Part shown: piece after piece, positions 38,131 through 46,840 of the stretch
How positions within the stretch are numbered: the first letter of the stretch is position 1
Layout of the letters: each line of letters opens with the position of its first letter
Notes under the pieces: generated by a model
Told to the model about the DNA's origin: nothing
Seen by the model: only the letters and a program-made list of their open reading frames with translations
The model's database searches: none
Program-made: the position numbers and the translations under genes
Source: Gemmatimonadaceae bacterium
GTDB taxonomy: Bacteria; Gemmatimonadota; Gemmatimonadetes; Gemmatimonadales; Gemmatimonadaceae
DNA length: 64,000 bases
Direction of reading: 5' to 3'
Assembly: GCA_020852815.1 (NCBI GenBank)
Contig: JADZAN010000019.1
Location: forward strand, 124,001 to 188,000

Positions 38131-38658
38131 TCACTTCACGATCCGGCGCTCCACCGAGGTCTTGAGATCCTCCTCGATGACCGGTGAGCGCAACAGATCG
38201 CGCACGCGCTCCAGGCGCGACATGGCCACGTCGTTCCGCTTGGCCTTCTGCCACAGGATCGCTGCCTCGAACGTTGCCCTGAGTTCCATCGTCGGGTCGC
38301 CGAAGCGCGCCGCCTCCTGCGCCGTCTCGTCGAGCGTGGTTGCCGCGTCGACCACCTTCCCCTGGAAGAGCTGCGCACCGGCCATGCGCCACAGGGCCGT
38401 CCCCGAATAGATGCGCGCCTCGCGCTGTTCGGCGGCAATTGCCTTGTAGAGCTTGATGGCCTCGGCGTCGCGTCCGTTCACCGAGGCGGCGTCTGCCTGG
38501 GCCAGGAGGCGTTGCAGCCTCTCGGGATCGGGGGCCGGTTCCACCCTGGTGGTCGCCGGGACATAGGACCTCGAGGCGAGCGATTGCAGCGCGAGCGCGG
38601 GGGCTGCTGCCAGGGGGAGGGCAAGCGCGCTGAGCAGGATGCGAGTGGCAGGGCGCAT
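38131..38658 (-). CDS. Secreted TPR-like hypothetical protein
   Basis: A 175-residue protein with a signal peptide (MRPATRILLSALALPLAAAPALA). The mature part is helical with alanine-rich pairs of helices (LLAQADAASVNGRDAEAIKLYKAI; ALWRMAGAQLFQGKVVDAATTL), like two or three tetratricopeptide units. No catalytic motif is seen. It lies upstream of the riboswitch on the same strand, with about 105 bases between its stop and the aptamer. ATG 38658 is chosen for the signal peptide. Confidence 0.7.
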   Translation of the reverse strand: MRPATRILLSALALPLAAAPALALQSLASRSYVPATTRVEPAPDPERLQRLLAQADAASVNGRDAEAIKLYKAIAAEQREARIYSGTALWRMAGAQLFQGKVVDAATTLDETAQEAARFGDPTMELRATFEAAILWQKAKRNDVAMSRLERVRDLLRSPVIEEDLKTSVERRIVK

Positions 38659-38887
38659 GACGAGTACCTCCGTATGGGGAATCGCGAGCGCATCGCACCA
38701 TGGGTGCACTCGCGTGGTAGCCAGTCAGACGCCTGCGGCGCGTGCAGAGATTCGCCGCGGGGACGGAGGGCGACATACGGGTGACCAACGGCAGGGGGCC
38801 GCCACGTGCAGTGCACGGGCGGCCCCATTGCTCGATGCAACGGCGGGCGGCGAGACCTCGCGTGACCCGCGCCGGGTGTCGCGTCGG

Positions 38888-38936
38888 CTACGCTGCCGCT
38901 ACGCCGCCGCTACGCCGCCGCTACGCCGCGGCTACG
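38888..38936. repeat. 11-bp tandem repeat abutting the S9 peptidase stop
   Basis: Four units of CTACGCCGCCG (with one or two changes) run from 38888 to 38931, and a fifth partial unit starts at 38932. The partial unit includes the stop codon of the peptidase gene. The 273-base gap from 38659 to 38931 shows nothing else recognisable. Confidence 0.8.
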
Positions 38937-41862
38937 ACGCGATCTTCTCCTTCTTCTGACGGCTCTTGAGGTGTTCTTCCATCTTGAGGCGCGGCACGCC
39001 GTTCACCATCCAGTCGGGCGCGGGTGCTCCCTTGAGGTAGTGGTCGAAGTACTCACGCATGCGGATGGTGTAGTCCTTCTGGTTCTTTGGCAGCTGCAAA
39101 CCGTGGTTCTCCCCCACGTACTGCAGCATGATGACGTCCTTGTCCAGTTCGCGCAGGTGGTTGAACCAGGTGATCCCCTGGTTGAAGTCGACGGCGCCAT
39201 CCTTCTCGTTATGCAGGATCATCAGCTTGGTCTGCACCTGGTCGGCGTGGAAGGCCGGCGAGTTGCGCAGGTAGGCCTCCATGTTCTCCTGCACGCTCCC
39301 CTTGAAGCGCCCCTGCGAGTTCTCGAAGATCGCCATGTCGGCGGTGCCGGTGTTCCAGTAGACGCTGGCGTACATGCTCACCATGTCGGTGAGCGGGGCG
39401 CCGGTGACGATGCTCTTGAACAGCGTCCCCGTCTGCGTGGCGAGGAACGACGACTGGTACCCTCCCCAGCTGTGCCCATGCAATCCGACGTTGGCCGGGT
39501 CGACGATCCCGGTCGCGATCGCCGCCTTCACCGCCGGCACCACGCACCACACCGACGACATTCCCGGGTCGTTGATCTTGTACACGATGTCCGGCTGCAG
39601 CACGGCGTAGCCGCGCGACGTGTAGATGCTGGGGTTGAAGGCGCGCGTTTCGTTTGGCACCGCGTACTGGTGCAGCCCCTGCGACAGCTTCTCGTAGATG
39701 TAGACGACGGTGGGATACTTCTTGCCCGGCTCGTAGTTGGCCGGGAGGTAAAGCGCCCCCTGCAGCGTATCGCCCTTGTCGCTCACATAGTCGACCAGGC
39801 GCGCCCCGGACGACCAGGCGTAGTCCTTCTGCTGCGGATTGGCGTCGGTGAGTCGGCGCGGCGAGGCCAGTGTCTTGTCGCTCACCCAGTAGTCGGGGAA
39901 CTGCTGCACCGTCTGCCGCGTGAAGATCCACGTCTCCGCATCGCGCGCACGCGAGACGAAGTACTTGGCGTCGTCCCACAACAGCGACTGCGCGCCAGCC
40001 TTGAGCGGCTGCACCACGGCCAGCCCTTCCTTCTTTGTCCACTCGCCATACGTCTGGAGGTACACCGGCCGAGTGAGGTCGATGCCGCGCTCCTTCGGGT
40101 TGAAGACCAGGCGCCGCGTGTAGCGGATCCGGTCCTTCTTCCCGTTCCCCGTCAGGTTCACCAGTGCCCCGCCCTTCACCGGGACCTTCCACACGTCCCA
40201 GTTGTCGAACAGGAGGACGTGCTGGTTGTCGCTCGCCCAGCCTAACGGCTGGACGGGCGGGCGATCGACGTTGTGATCGTCCTCGCTGTCGATGAACGAG
40301 GTGGGCGCACCCTGCGTGACGTTGCGCACCATCTTCGACGCGAAGTCGTAGACGTGGTAGTTGCCGTCGTCGTAGAAAAGCGCCTTGGTCCCGTCGGGCG
40401 ACGGCTGCCATGCGTAGCGCACCGACTTCACGGCCAGCGTCCGCGCGCCGGTCGCCAGGTCGATCACGTAAAGGTCGCGCCGCTGCCCGCCATCGATGTT
40501 GTCGCGGCGCTCATACGCGCGACGATCGTTGCCGACGGCATAGCGCTCACGCGGCGCAAGCGCCACGTCGCGCAGCTCGTCGTCGGCGAGTCGGATGAAC
40601 TTCTTCTCCGCCAGGCGATACTCGGCCAGGTACGAGTACGTCTTGTCGCGCTGCTCCTCCACCTGCTGTTGCGACTGCAGGCGCGGATCGCCCTTGCCAT
40701 GCCAGATCACGAGCGTCGGCAGGTCATCGTCGGTCCCGCCCACGCCGGCCGGCGACTGCATTGCCCCGGGCGTCCCGGCCACTGGGCGCACGTCGGGGCG
40801 CGGCGTCTTGGAATCGGGGCCGGCGCGGCGTGCCGCAATGCCGAAGAAGATGGCGCTCCGGTCGCTGGCCCACCGCGGCGCGCGATCCGGCGAGATGCGC
40901 ATCCCCAGCGGAAAGCCTGACGAGTCGGCCGCGGCGCTGTAGGTCGTCCTGGCGGGCGCCGGCAAAGAAGCGTTGGACCATCCCAGCACGCTGTACACCG
41001 TGTCGCTGGCCGCGCTGTCCGGCCGTCCGCGCAGGACCGACAACGCGAACCCGCTGTCGCTCCACGCCAGCCGCCGGTAGAGCTGCTTCTCGCTATCGAG
41101 CGTATGCACCACGTCGGTGGACAGGTTGCGGAGTTGCACGCCATTCCCCACCAGGTCCCTGGTCTCGACCGTCCACGCGAGCCACGCCCCGGCGTCGTCG
41201 ACGGCGAACTCGCCCACCGCGCCCACGGTGCTCAGAGCACCGCTCCTCAGGTCGACCAGAATCATCTCGGCGGCATTGGTCCCCTCGGCGTTGTAGCGGT
41301 GCAGCACCGCGTAGTTGGGGCGCTCGCCGGCAAAGACGGCGCGTCGCACCTTCTCCACGTCGCGCTTCTCGCCCGTGGACAGGTTCACGAGCACCGCCCC
41401 GTTCTGCAGCGGCTTGCGCTCCTTGCGCAGCTTCCGGGCGTCGGCGGCCTTGGGGTATGTCATGAACAGCGCCCACTTCGCGTCGCCGGAGAGGAGGAGC
41501 GGCGCGTCGCCACCGCCGCCAAAGCCCTGTTGCAGTGGCGGTTCACCGATCGGGAATCGCCACTCCTTTCCCCCGTCGGCCGTGGGGCGGATCACGACCT
41601 CGGCGTCACCCTCGTTGGGAGCGAGCACGTAGGCGAACCACTTTCCGTCGTTGGAGGTGACGGCGTTGCGGATCGTCTTCCAGAAGGCGAGATCGGCAGG
41701 GTCGAGTTCCTTGAGCGCGAGGCGCGGTGCAGCGGCGGCGCCTTGCGCCTGCAGCGGCGCCGACGCGATGAGCCACGTGGCCAGGGTGGCGACGAGCAGG
41801 AACAACGCCGGCCGCACCCGCGGCGGCACCGTACCGACGGAACCGGAGCGAACTGACAGCAT
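38932..41862 (-). CDS. Secreted S9 family prolyl oligopeptidase
   Basis: A serine peptidase of about 976 residues. The signal peptide is built on ALFLLVATLATWLIASAPLQAQ. The first two thirds form a beta-propeller gate; the C-terminal alpha/beta-hydrolase domain holds the catalytic Ser in HGHSWGGYQ, Asp in NEKDGAVDF and His in GENHGLQ. It is longer than typical DPP4-like enzymes (about 700-800 residues), through an extended propeller. ATG 41862 is chosen; ATG 41883 is also possible. It probably degrades short proline-containing peptides outside the cytoplasm. It is followed by an 11-bp tandem repeat. Confidence 0.9.
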   Translation of the reverse strand: MLSVRSGSVGTVPPRVRPALFLLVATLATWLIASAPLQAQGAAAAPRLALKELDPADLAFWKTIRNAVTSNDGKWFAYVLAPNEGDAEVVIRPTADGGKEWRFPIGEPPLQQGFGGGGDAPLLLSGDAKWALFMTYPKAADARKLRKERKPLQNGAVLVNLSTGEKRDVEKVRRAVFAGERPNYAVLHRYNAEGTNAAEMILVDLRSGALSTVGAVGEFAVDDAGAWLAWTVETRDLVGNGVQLRNLSTDVVHTLDSEKQLYRRLAWSDSGFALSVLRGRPDSAASDTVYSVLGWSNASLPAPARTTYSAAADSSGFPLGMRISPDRAPRWASDRSAIFFGIAARRAGPDSKTPRPDVRPVAGTPGAMQSPAGVGGTDDDLPTLVIWHGKGDPRLQSQQQVEEQRDKTYSYLAEYRLAEKKFIRLADDELRDVALAPRERYAVGNDRRAYERRDNIDGGQRRDLYVIDLATGARTLAVKSVRYAWQPSPDGTKALFYDDGNYHVYDFASKMVRNVTQGAPTSFIDSEDDHNVDRPPVQPLGWASDNQHVLLFDNWDVWKVPVKGGALVNLTGNGKKDRIRYTRRLVFNPKERGIDLTRPVYLQTYGEWTKKEGLAVVQPLKAGAQSLLWDDAKYFVSRARDAETWIFTRQTVQQFPDYWVSDKTLASPRRLTDANPQQKDYAWSSGARLVDYVSDKGDTLQGALYLPANYEPGKKYPTVVYIYEKLSQGLHQYAVPNETRAFNPSIYTSRGYAVLQPDIVYKINDPGMSSVWCVVPAVKAAIATGIVDPANVGLHGHSWGGYQSSFLATQTGTLFKSIVTGAPLTDMVSMYASVYWNTGTADMAIFENSQGRFKGSVQENMEAYLRNSPAFHADQVQTKLMILHNEKDGAVDFNQGITWFNHLRELDKDVIMLQYVGENHGLQLPKNQKDYTIRMREYFDHYLKGAPAPDWMVNGVPRLKMEEHLKSRQKKEKIAS

Positions 41863-41999
41863 GGGACCTTCCCGGTTGAGCATTCGAACGCGGCCAGCGC
41901 GCCCCCGCGCGCTGGCTGTCGGGGAAGTTGGGCCGTTGCACGATGGCCGGCCAGAGCGCCCATGTCCCCCCACCCCTCCGGTCCCGGGCGCCCGATCCC

Positions 42000-44000
42000 C
42001 TACGGTCGCCCCGCCTGACGGATGGTGCGCCCAATTCCCTCCGACTCGAGCGCCACGCTCCAGAAGCTCGAGTTGTTGTTGTCCCAGTTCACGAGCCAGT
42101 TGTAGGTCGCATCGGCCTCGCGCAGCGCGGCGCGACGGCGAATGTCCGTGCGCGGTGCGCGAGCCAGGAAGTCGGCGTAGGCTCGCACCGCGTGGTACAT
42201 CTCGAACCCATCGCGAAAGTGACGCCCAATCGCCGCCCGCTCGGCGCCCGCGCTCCACGGAAGGAGCGGATTGAAGCTGGCGCGCGTCGTGTCGTCGAGC
42301 GCCTGCAGCCGCCAGTTGAGCGAGCGATACCACGTCTTGTCGTTCCCCCACAGCAGCTGTCCGTTCCGGGCCCGCATGGCGCGCGCGAAGGCCAGGCGCC
42401 CCGAAAGCGACGAGTCCGCGGCCAGCGACTGGATGCGCCGCCAGCGCGCCGCCCTTCCCCCCGCCTCCCCCCCGAGCATCCCCGCCGCGGCGCTCCACCG
42501 CCCCGCCGACGCGGCACGAATCGCCAGCGTCTTCCGCGCCTCGAGCGCGAGCGGCCGCGCGCCGTTCGCCACCAGCGCCGCCAGGACGGAATCGGGCGCC
42601 AGGACGCGCACGAGGTACTGCCGCGCCTCGGGCGACACGCCGGGGGCGGCCAGGGCGTCGCGCCACCGCCGGCCGGCAAGGAGGAGTTGGACCTTCATCG
42701 GTGCGACGGCCGGGTCGTCGCCGAGGGAGTCGGCCTGCGCGATGGCCTCGGCGGTGCGCCCGCGACGAATGAGCGCAACCAGCCGCAACGATCGCCCAAT
42801 CGGCGAGAGCGACGGGGCCGGGACGGCCAGCGCCTGCAAGGGGATGCGCAGTGCATCGGTCGAGTCGCGTGCGGCGTGCCACATCAAGCGGTCGCGCATC
42901 GCCACCGCCCACGCCGCATTGGGGCGCGCGGCGCGCTCCCACTCCATACGCCAGCGATCGCCGTCGATCGTCACCTCACCCATCAACGCCGTGCGCAGGA
43001 CGTCGTCGATGCGCCGGTCATCGAGCGATGGCGGATCGAATCCCTGGCGCAGGAGATAGCGCATCTCCTCCAGGGCGCGCGCCCGGTGCGCCGCGTACAG
43101 GGCGAGGGCGGCGTTCCACGCCGCCGTTGTGTCGCCGGCGAAGTACGCCAGGCGAATGCGCGACGCGGCGACCCACGGGCCTAACGGGTGGTGCGAAAAG
43201 CGACGGTCCCAGTCGTCGTGCATCGCGGCGAACGCCCGCCACCGCTCGCTCGGAACGGAGTCGCGCACCTCCTGTGCCCACCCGTCGGGGATACCGCGCT
43301 TCATCGACAGCTGCAACGCGACGAAGGCCACCGAGCCCTCACGCAGCGAATGCGCGTTGGCATCGCCCCAGGCCGGCACCGAATCGCGCGGGAGCGCGCG
43401 CAACACCAGCAGCGATTGCGCCCACGCCGGGAGCGGCGGGGATGACGTCGGCACCTCGCCTCCCCTTGCGGCGCCGTACAGGCGCTGCACGAGCGCCGGC
43501 GATAGGTCGCTCGCCAGTTGCGGCGCCGCGGTCACCTCGAGCGCCTCCACGGCACGCCTAACGGAGGGTTGCCACTCGTCGGCGACGATCGCCGGCACGG
43601 CGAACGCGGCGTCGACCAGGGCGCGCGCCGTGCGCTCCACTCTCCGCACATCCCCTGACACACCGGCGGCGGCGAACGCCGCTTCTTCCGCCGCCAGCGA
43701 GAAGTGCCTGGAGGTGTCCACCTGCGCCGGCACGTCGGCGCCCCACATGCCGTAGGCATGGTCCCACAGCGCGCTAGCCTGCGGTGCGCGCGTCAGCACG
43801 AACGGGTACAGGAATCGCAGTTCGGCGCGCAGGCGGTAGTCGAAGTCGTCGACGATCTCCACCGCCTGCAGGAACTGATCGGCGGTGGCCAGCGGCGCGT
43901 CTATGTCATAGTGGTCGGGGCCACCGCACGGATACACGGGAATGGCCAGCGCCACGAGCAGCAGCGCGGTACGGGCGATGAGTGGACGAAGGCTCGGCAT
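42000..44000 (-). CDS. Uncharacterised secreted helical-repeat protein, partner of DUF3142
   Basis: A 666-residue protein I cannot assign. The signal peptide LIARTALLLVALAIPVYPCGGPDHYD could be a lipoprotein signal (Cys at about 25). The body is almost entirely alpha-helical, with Ala/Leu/Arg-rich repeats resembling tetratricopeptide or Sel1-like scaffolds. The C-terminus (ADATYNWLVNWDNNNSSFWSVAL) is Trp/Asn-rich and may be a conserved cap. No catalytic motif is seen. It begins 3 bases after the DUF3142 gene, so the two are cotranscribed. A joint role in an envelope process is inference. Confidence 0.75.
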   Translation of the reverse strand: MPSLRPLIARTALLLVALAIPVYPCGGPDHYDIDAPLATADQFLQAVEIVDDFDYRLRAELRFLYPFVLTRAPQASALWDHAYGMWGADVPAQVDTSRHFSLAAEEAAFAAAGVSGDVRRVERTARALVDAAFAVPAIVADEWQPSVRRAVEALEVTAAPQLASDLSPALVQRLYGAARGGEVPTSSPPLPAWAQSLLVLRALPRDSVPAWGDANAHSLREGSVAFVALQLSMKRGIPDGWAQEVRDSVPSERWRAFAAMHDDWDRRFSHHPLGPWVAASRIRLAYFAGDTTAAWNAALALYAAHRARALEEMRYLLRQGFDPPSLDDRRIDDVLRTALMGEVTIDGDRWRMEWERAARPNAAWAVAMRDRLMWHAARDSTDALRIPLQALAVPAPSLSPIGRSLRLVALIRRGRTAEAIAQADSLGDDPAVAPMKVQLLLAGRRWRDALAAPGVSPEARQYLVRVLAPDSVLAALVANGARPLALEARKTLAIRAASAGRWSAAAGMLGGEAGGRAARWRRIQSLAADSSLSGRLAFARAMRARNGQLLWGNDKTWYRSLNWRLQALDDTTRASFNPLLPWSAGAERAAIGRHFRDGFEMYHAVRAYADFLARAPRTDIRRRAALREADATYNWLVNWDNNNSSFWSVALESEGIGRTIRQAGRP

Positions 44001-44003
44001 GCG

Positions 44004-44855
44004 TCAGCGAGGGAGATACGTCTGGTAGTCCACGCCACCAGGGAAGATCCACATCCCGCGATACCACGGCGAGCGCGCCGCCGTCGGGATGATGTCGAAC
44101 CAGGCACGGTGCGTCGTGGGGCCGCTGGCGAGCCGACGCTCGAACGCCCCGAGTCCTAAGCGAAATGGGATCGCGGCGCGGTTCAGGCGCGCCATCACCT
44201 CGCGCGCCCGTTCCGGCGTGTAGCCGTCGCCGGTGTCGAACAGCTGCACGATGTGGCCGTCGACGAGCGGGCCAAAGCGCTTCCCGTAATCGGGATCGGC
44301 AAGGTGCGCCACCAGCGAGGTAATCCAGAGCGAACGCCCCGCCAGCGAGCGCCCCGGCCTTCGCAGGCGTTCGAGGAGCGCCGCGTAGTCGGCAAGGCGC
44401 GACACCGGCGCGTCGTAGTCGAGCTGCACCGTGTGCCTTGGGCCGCCGCGCTCCACGACGCGCAGCACGCGCCCCAGGCGCTCGTCCAGTCGTGCGGCGA
44501 CCGAGTCGGCGGGGAGCGCGCGCCAGCTCTCGTTGATCGAGTGCTCGAGCCGAATGACGAGCTCCGCATCGTGCCCGACGGTTGCATCGAGCGGCCGGCC
44601 GAGTGAGGTCGCCAGCGCCGCGGCTGCCGCGCTCCCCCGCCAGTCGATGGTGGCCACCCAGACGCCGGCGCGCAGGTCGGGAACGGTCGAGCGTCCGCGC
44701 GCGAGCACCGCCGAGTCGCTCGCGCTCCAGATCCACTGGCCGGTGACTGGCGCCGGCGGCCGCTGCGCATCGTTGGCCACACCGCGATCGCACGCGCCCG
44801 TCACCGTCAGCAACAACGTCGCCGCCAGCCGCACGCAGCCGAGCATCTCACGCAT
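44004..44855 (-). CDS. DUF3142 lipoprotein
   Basis: A lipoprotein of about 283 residues. The signal peptide LAATLLLTVTGAC ends in a lipobox. The mature part has a TIM-barrel-like pattern: VWVATIDWRG, TVQLDYDAP, SLWITSLVAHLADPDYG, VQLFDTGDG and FRLGLGAFERR, as expected for DUF3142, a family with no proven activity. The Asp residues in LDYDAP could be catalytic if it is a glycosidase; this is speculation. ATG 44855 is chosen for the compact lipoprotein signal. It directly precedes the 666-residue helical protein. Confidence 0.75.
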   Translation of the reverse strand: MREMLGCVRLAATLLLTVTGACDRGVANDAQRPPAPVTGQWIWSASDSAVLARGRSTVPDLRAGVWVATIDWRGSAAAAALATSLGRPLDATVGHDAELVIRLEHSINESWRALPADSVAARLDERLGRVLRVVERGGPRHTVQLDYDAPVSRLADYAALLERLRRPGRSLAGRSLWITSLVAHLADPDYGKRFGPLVDGHIVQLFDTGDGYTPERAREVMARLNRAAIPFRLGLGAFERRLASGPTTHRAWFDIIPTAARSPWYRGMWIFPGGVDYQTYLPR

Positions 44856-44917
44856 GGCCGCCATCGCGCCAGCGCCCTGCACCCGTCACTCGCCGAACGA
44901 CGGGCGCGGCCCTGCGC

Positions 44918-45592
44918 CTAGTACTGCTCGGGATGTCGTGCCGCGATCCCGTCATACAGCGCGCGAATGCGCCCCTTGTCGGTCTCCCAGTCGCCCGCAG
45001 GCGTGAACGGCTCGCCGACGATGATGCGTCGGCGCTCGAAGTCGAGCGCCACCGGGATGATCGGAACCATCGCCCGGTGCGCGATGCGATAGAAACCGCT
45101 CTTCCACTCCGCCACCTTCTTGCGAGTACCCTCGGGCGCGATGGCCAGGTACATGCGTTCGCGCCGGGCAAACTCCTCCGCGTACTCATCCACCACCTGC
45201 CCCGCGGACCGGCTCTCCCGATGGATCGGGATTCCGCCAAAGTGACGAAGGATCGAGCCGATGGGGCCAAGAAAGATCGTGTGCTTCCCGAACCAGTTGG
45301 TATGCAGGTCGAGCGCGAGATAGGCGCAGAAGCCGACGACAAAATCCCAGTTGGAAGTGTGCGGTGCCACGATGATCACGCCGCGCGGCAGGTGAGGAAA
45401 GTTGCCGATCACCTTCCATCCGGAGAGTCGGAGCGCGGTACGACCCATCCATCGTCCCACCCCTCCACCACGACGCGGAATCGCCGGCGGAAGTTCGGGG
45501 AGCCATGGATCATCAGGGCGCTCGCGCCGTGCGATGGCCAGGAGTGCGCCCGCGACAGCCGGGTAATCGGGTGCTGCGGGGACATGGTCCAT
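44918..45592 (-). CDS. PlsC-type 1-acylglycerol-3-phosphate acyltransferase
   Basis: A 224-residue acyltransferase of the PlsC/LPLAT family, expected to acylate lysophosphatidate or a related acceptor at the inner membrane. The catalytic HX4D motif is HTSNWD at about residues 78-83, and the second block is APEGTRKK. It lacks long hydrophobic anchors apart from VVGFCAYLALDL. The start ATG 45592 opens with MDHVPAAPDY. It stands upstream of the DUF3142 pair on the same strand, with a 62-base gap, so cotranscription is possible. Confidence 0.88.
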   Translation of the reverse strand: MDHVPAAPDYPAVAGALLAIARRERPDDPWLPELPPAIPRRGGGVGRWMGRTALRLSGWKVIGNFPHLPRGVIIVAPHTSNWDFVVGFCAYLALDLHTNWFGKHTIFLGPIGSILRHFGGIPIHRESRSAGQVVDEYAEEFARRERMYLAIAPEGTRKKVAEWKSGFYRIAHRAMVPIIPVALDFERRRIIVGEPFTPAGDWETDKGRIRALYDGIAARHPEQY

Positions 45593-45721
45593 GCGTCGCT
45601 CGAGAGGGAGCAGGAGGAACTCCGGACAGCGGCACCATGCAACGGTTGAAAGTTACGCCGTCCGGGCCACACTTTCACGCATGCCGAATGTCACCTCCCG
45701 CCTGCGGCGCGGGAACCACCA

Positions 45722-46303
45722 ATGAGCGACGCGCGCGATCCGATGCGTCGACGCCTCGCCCGGCGCGGTTTGGCCTACCTGCTGCTGGCGGTTGCTGCCA
45801 GCGGGATCGTCTTTCTGCGACAGCAGGCGCGCCGCGCCGACGCCGGTCGCGACTCCCGCACGGTGAGCGGCGCCACGCTCGGCGCGGACGCCCTCCTCCC
45901 ACTCGAAGGGGGACAGCGCTACCTGATCGAGGCGTCTGGCGATCGCCAGCGGCTGGGCGCCCTCGCGCTCAACGCCGTCATCGTCGTCGACCAGGCGACG
46001 CGCATGCGGGAGAGATTCACCCCATCATTCATCGACGCCAGGCGCAACGCGGGGCGAGGACGCATTCGGCAGCTGCTGGGCTCCTTCGTGTCACCTCGCG
46101 ACGGTGAGTACCTGGTGCGACTGGAGACGACGCCCGCCGCGACCAGGCATTCGGCCGATTCGTTCTACGTGGTGCGCGCCGCGAGTGGGCGCGACCTCTC
46201 CCGATCGTTCGGCATGATGGCGCTGGGCGTGCTGCTCTTTCTCGTGATCCTCGCGCTGGGCGGGATCGTGGGGCGCTCGTTCCTCGATGGCGATGCGACC
46301 TGA
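45722..46303 (+). CDS. Hypothetical membrane-anchored protein with two membrane helices
   Basis: A 193-residue protein I do not recognise. An N-terminal helix (GLAYLLLAVAASGIVFL) follows a basic start. A periplasmic-looking beta-rich domain of about 120 residues (ALLPLEGGQRYLIEASG, DGEYLVRLETTPA) comes next. A C-terminal helix (MMALGVLLFLVILALGGIVG) ends the protein. The layout is that of a small envelope protein held at both ends. It is isolated, divergent from the acyltransferase gene and convergent with infA. Confidence 0.7.
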   Translation: MSDARDPMRRRLARRGLAYLLLAVAASGIVFLRQQARRADAGRDSRTVSGATLGADALLPLEGGQRYLIEASGDRQRLGALALNAVIVVDQATRMRERFTPSFIDARRNAGRGRIRQLLGSFVSPRDGEYLVRLETTPAATRHSADSFYVVRAASGRDLSRSFGMMALGVLLFLVILALGGIVGRSFLDGDAT

Positions 46304-46366
46304 GGCCTGGCGCGCGGCGATGGCAGCGATCGCTGTAAACGCGTGATGGCCGTGATGGCAGCGGCG

Positions 46367-46612
46367 TCAGCCGCCGCTTGGCTGCACCCGGCTCGTGTTG
46401 TAGCGAAAGGTGATGCGACCGCGCGAAAGATCGTACGGCGACACCTCGAGGCGCACGGCGTCGCCCGCGAGAATGCGGATGCGGTGCTGGCGCAGCTTCC
46501 CGCCTAACGTGGCGAGCACGTCGTGCCCCCCCTGGATCGTCACGCGAAACGTCGCGTTGGGGAGCACTTCCGTCACGGTCCCTTCGAGCTCGATCGCTTC
46601 CTGCTTGGCCAT
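46367..46612 (-). CDS. infA: Translation initiation factor IF-1
   Basis: An 81-residue S1-type OB-fold protein that binds the ribosomal A site during initiation. The start is [24 protein letters not shown], and the C-terminal block is [28 protein letters not shown]. It carries a ten-residue tail after the usual end. It is not in a ribosomal protein operon here, so it may be a second copy or a relocated gene. The true start (46612) lies well inside a longer open frame. Confidence 0.95.
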   Translation of the reverse strand: MAKQEAIELEGTVTEVLPNATFRVTIQGGHDVLATLGGKLRQHRIRILAGDAVRLEVSPYDLSRGRITFRYNTSRVQPSGG

Positions 46613-46840
46613 CCAGACCTCGCGCGCAGTCCGCCAGCCCGCGACCCGGGGCGAACTCCCCGGACGCTCCGTGGCCGGCACAACCGAAATCGGGCACGAC
46701 CGGTACGCGACACCCGCTCACTCCGACGCCGCGCCCGATATCGGATCGCTTGAAACTGAAGCGCTCCCCCAGTGCGTGCAAGGGATTGGCGCGCCCCCCC
46801 GCACGAGGGCGCGCCAGCCGCTCGAACCACGCTACCAGCC

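Noticed and set aside
38888-38936. CRISPR array
   Set aside because: The units are 11 bp and contiguous, without spacers; it is a simple tandem repeat.
41863-42942. N-terminal extension of the S9 peptidase frame by 360 codons
   Set aside because: The extension overlaps the neighbouring 666-residue gene, is low-complexity, and a proper signal peptide starts at 41862.
46324-46335. 12-bp palindrome CAGCGATCGCTG as an operator
   Set aside because: It lies between two convergent genes rather than upstream of one, and CGATCG-type dyads are common at this base composition.
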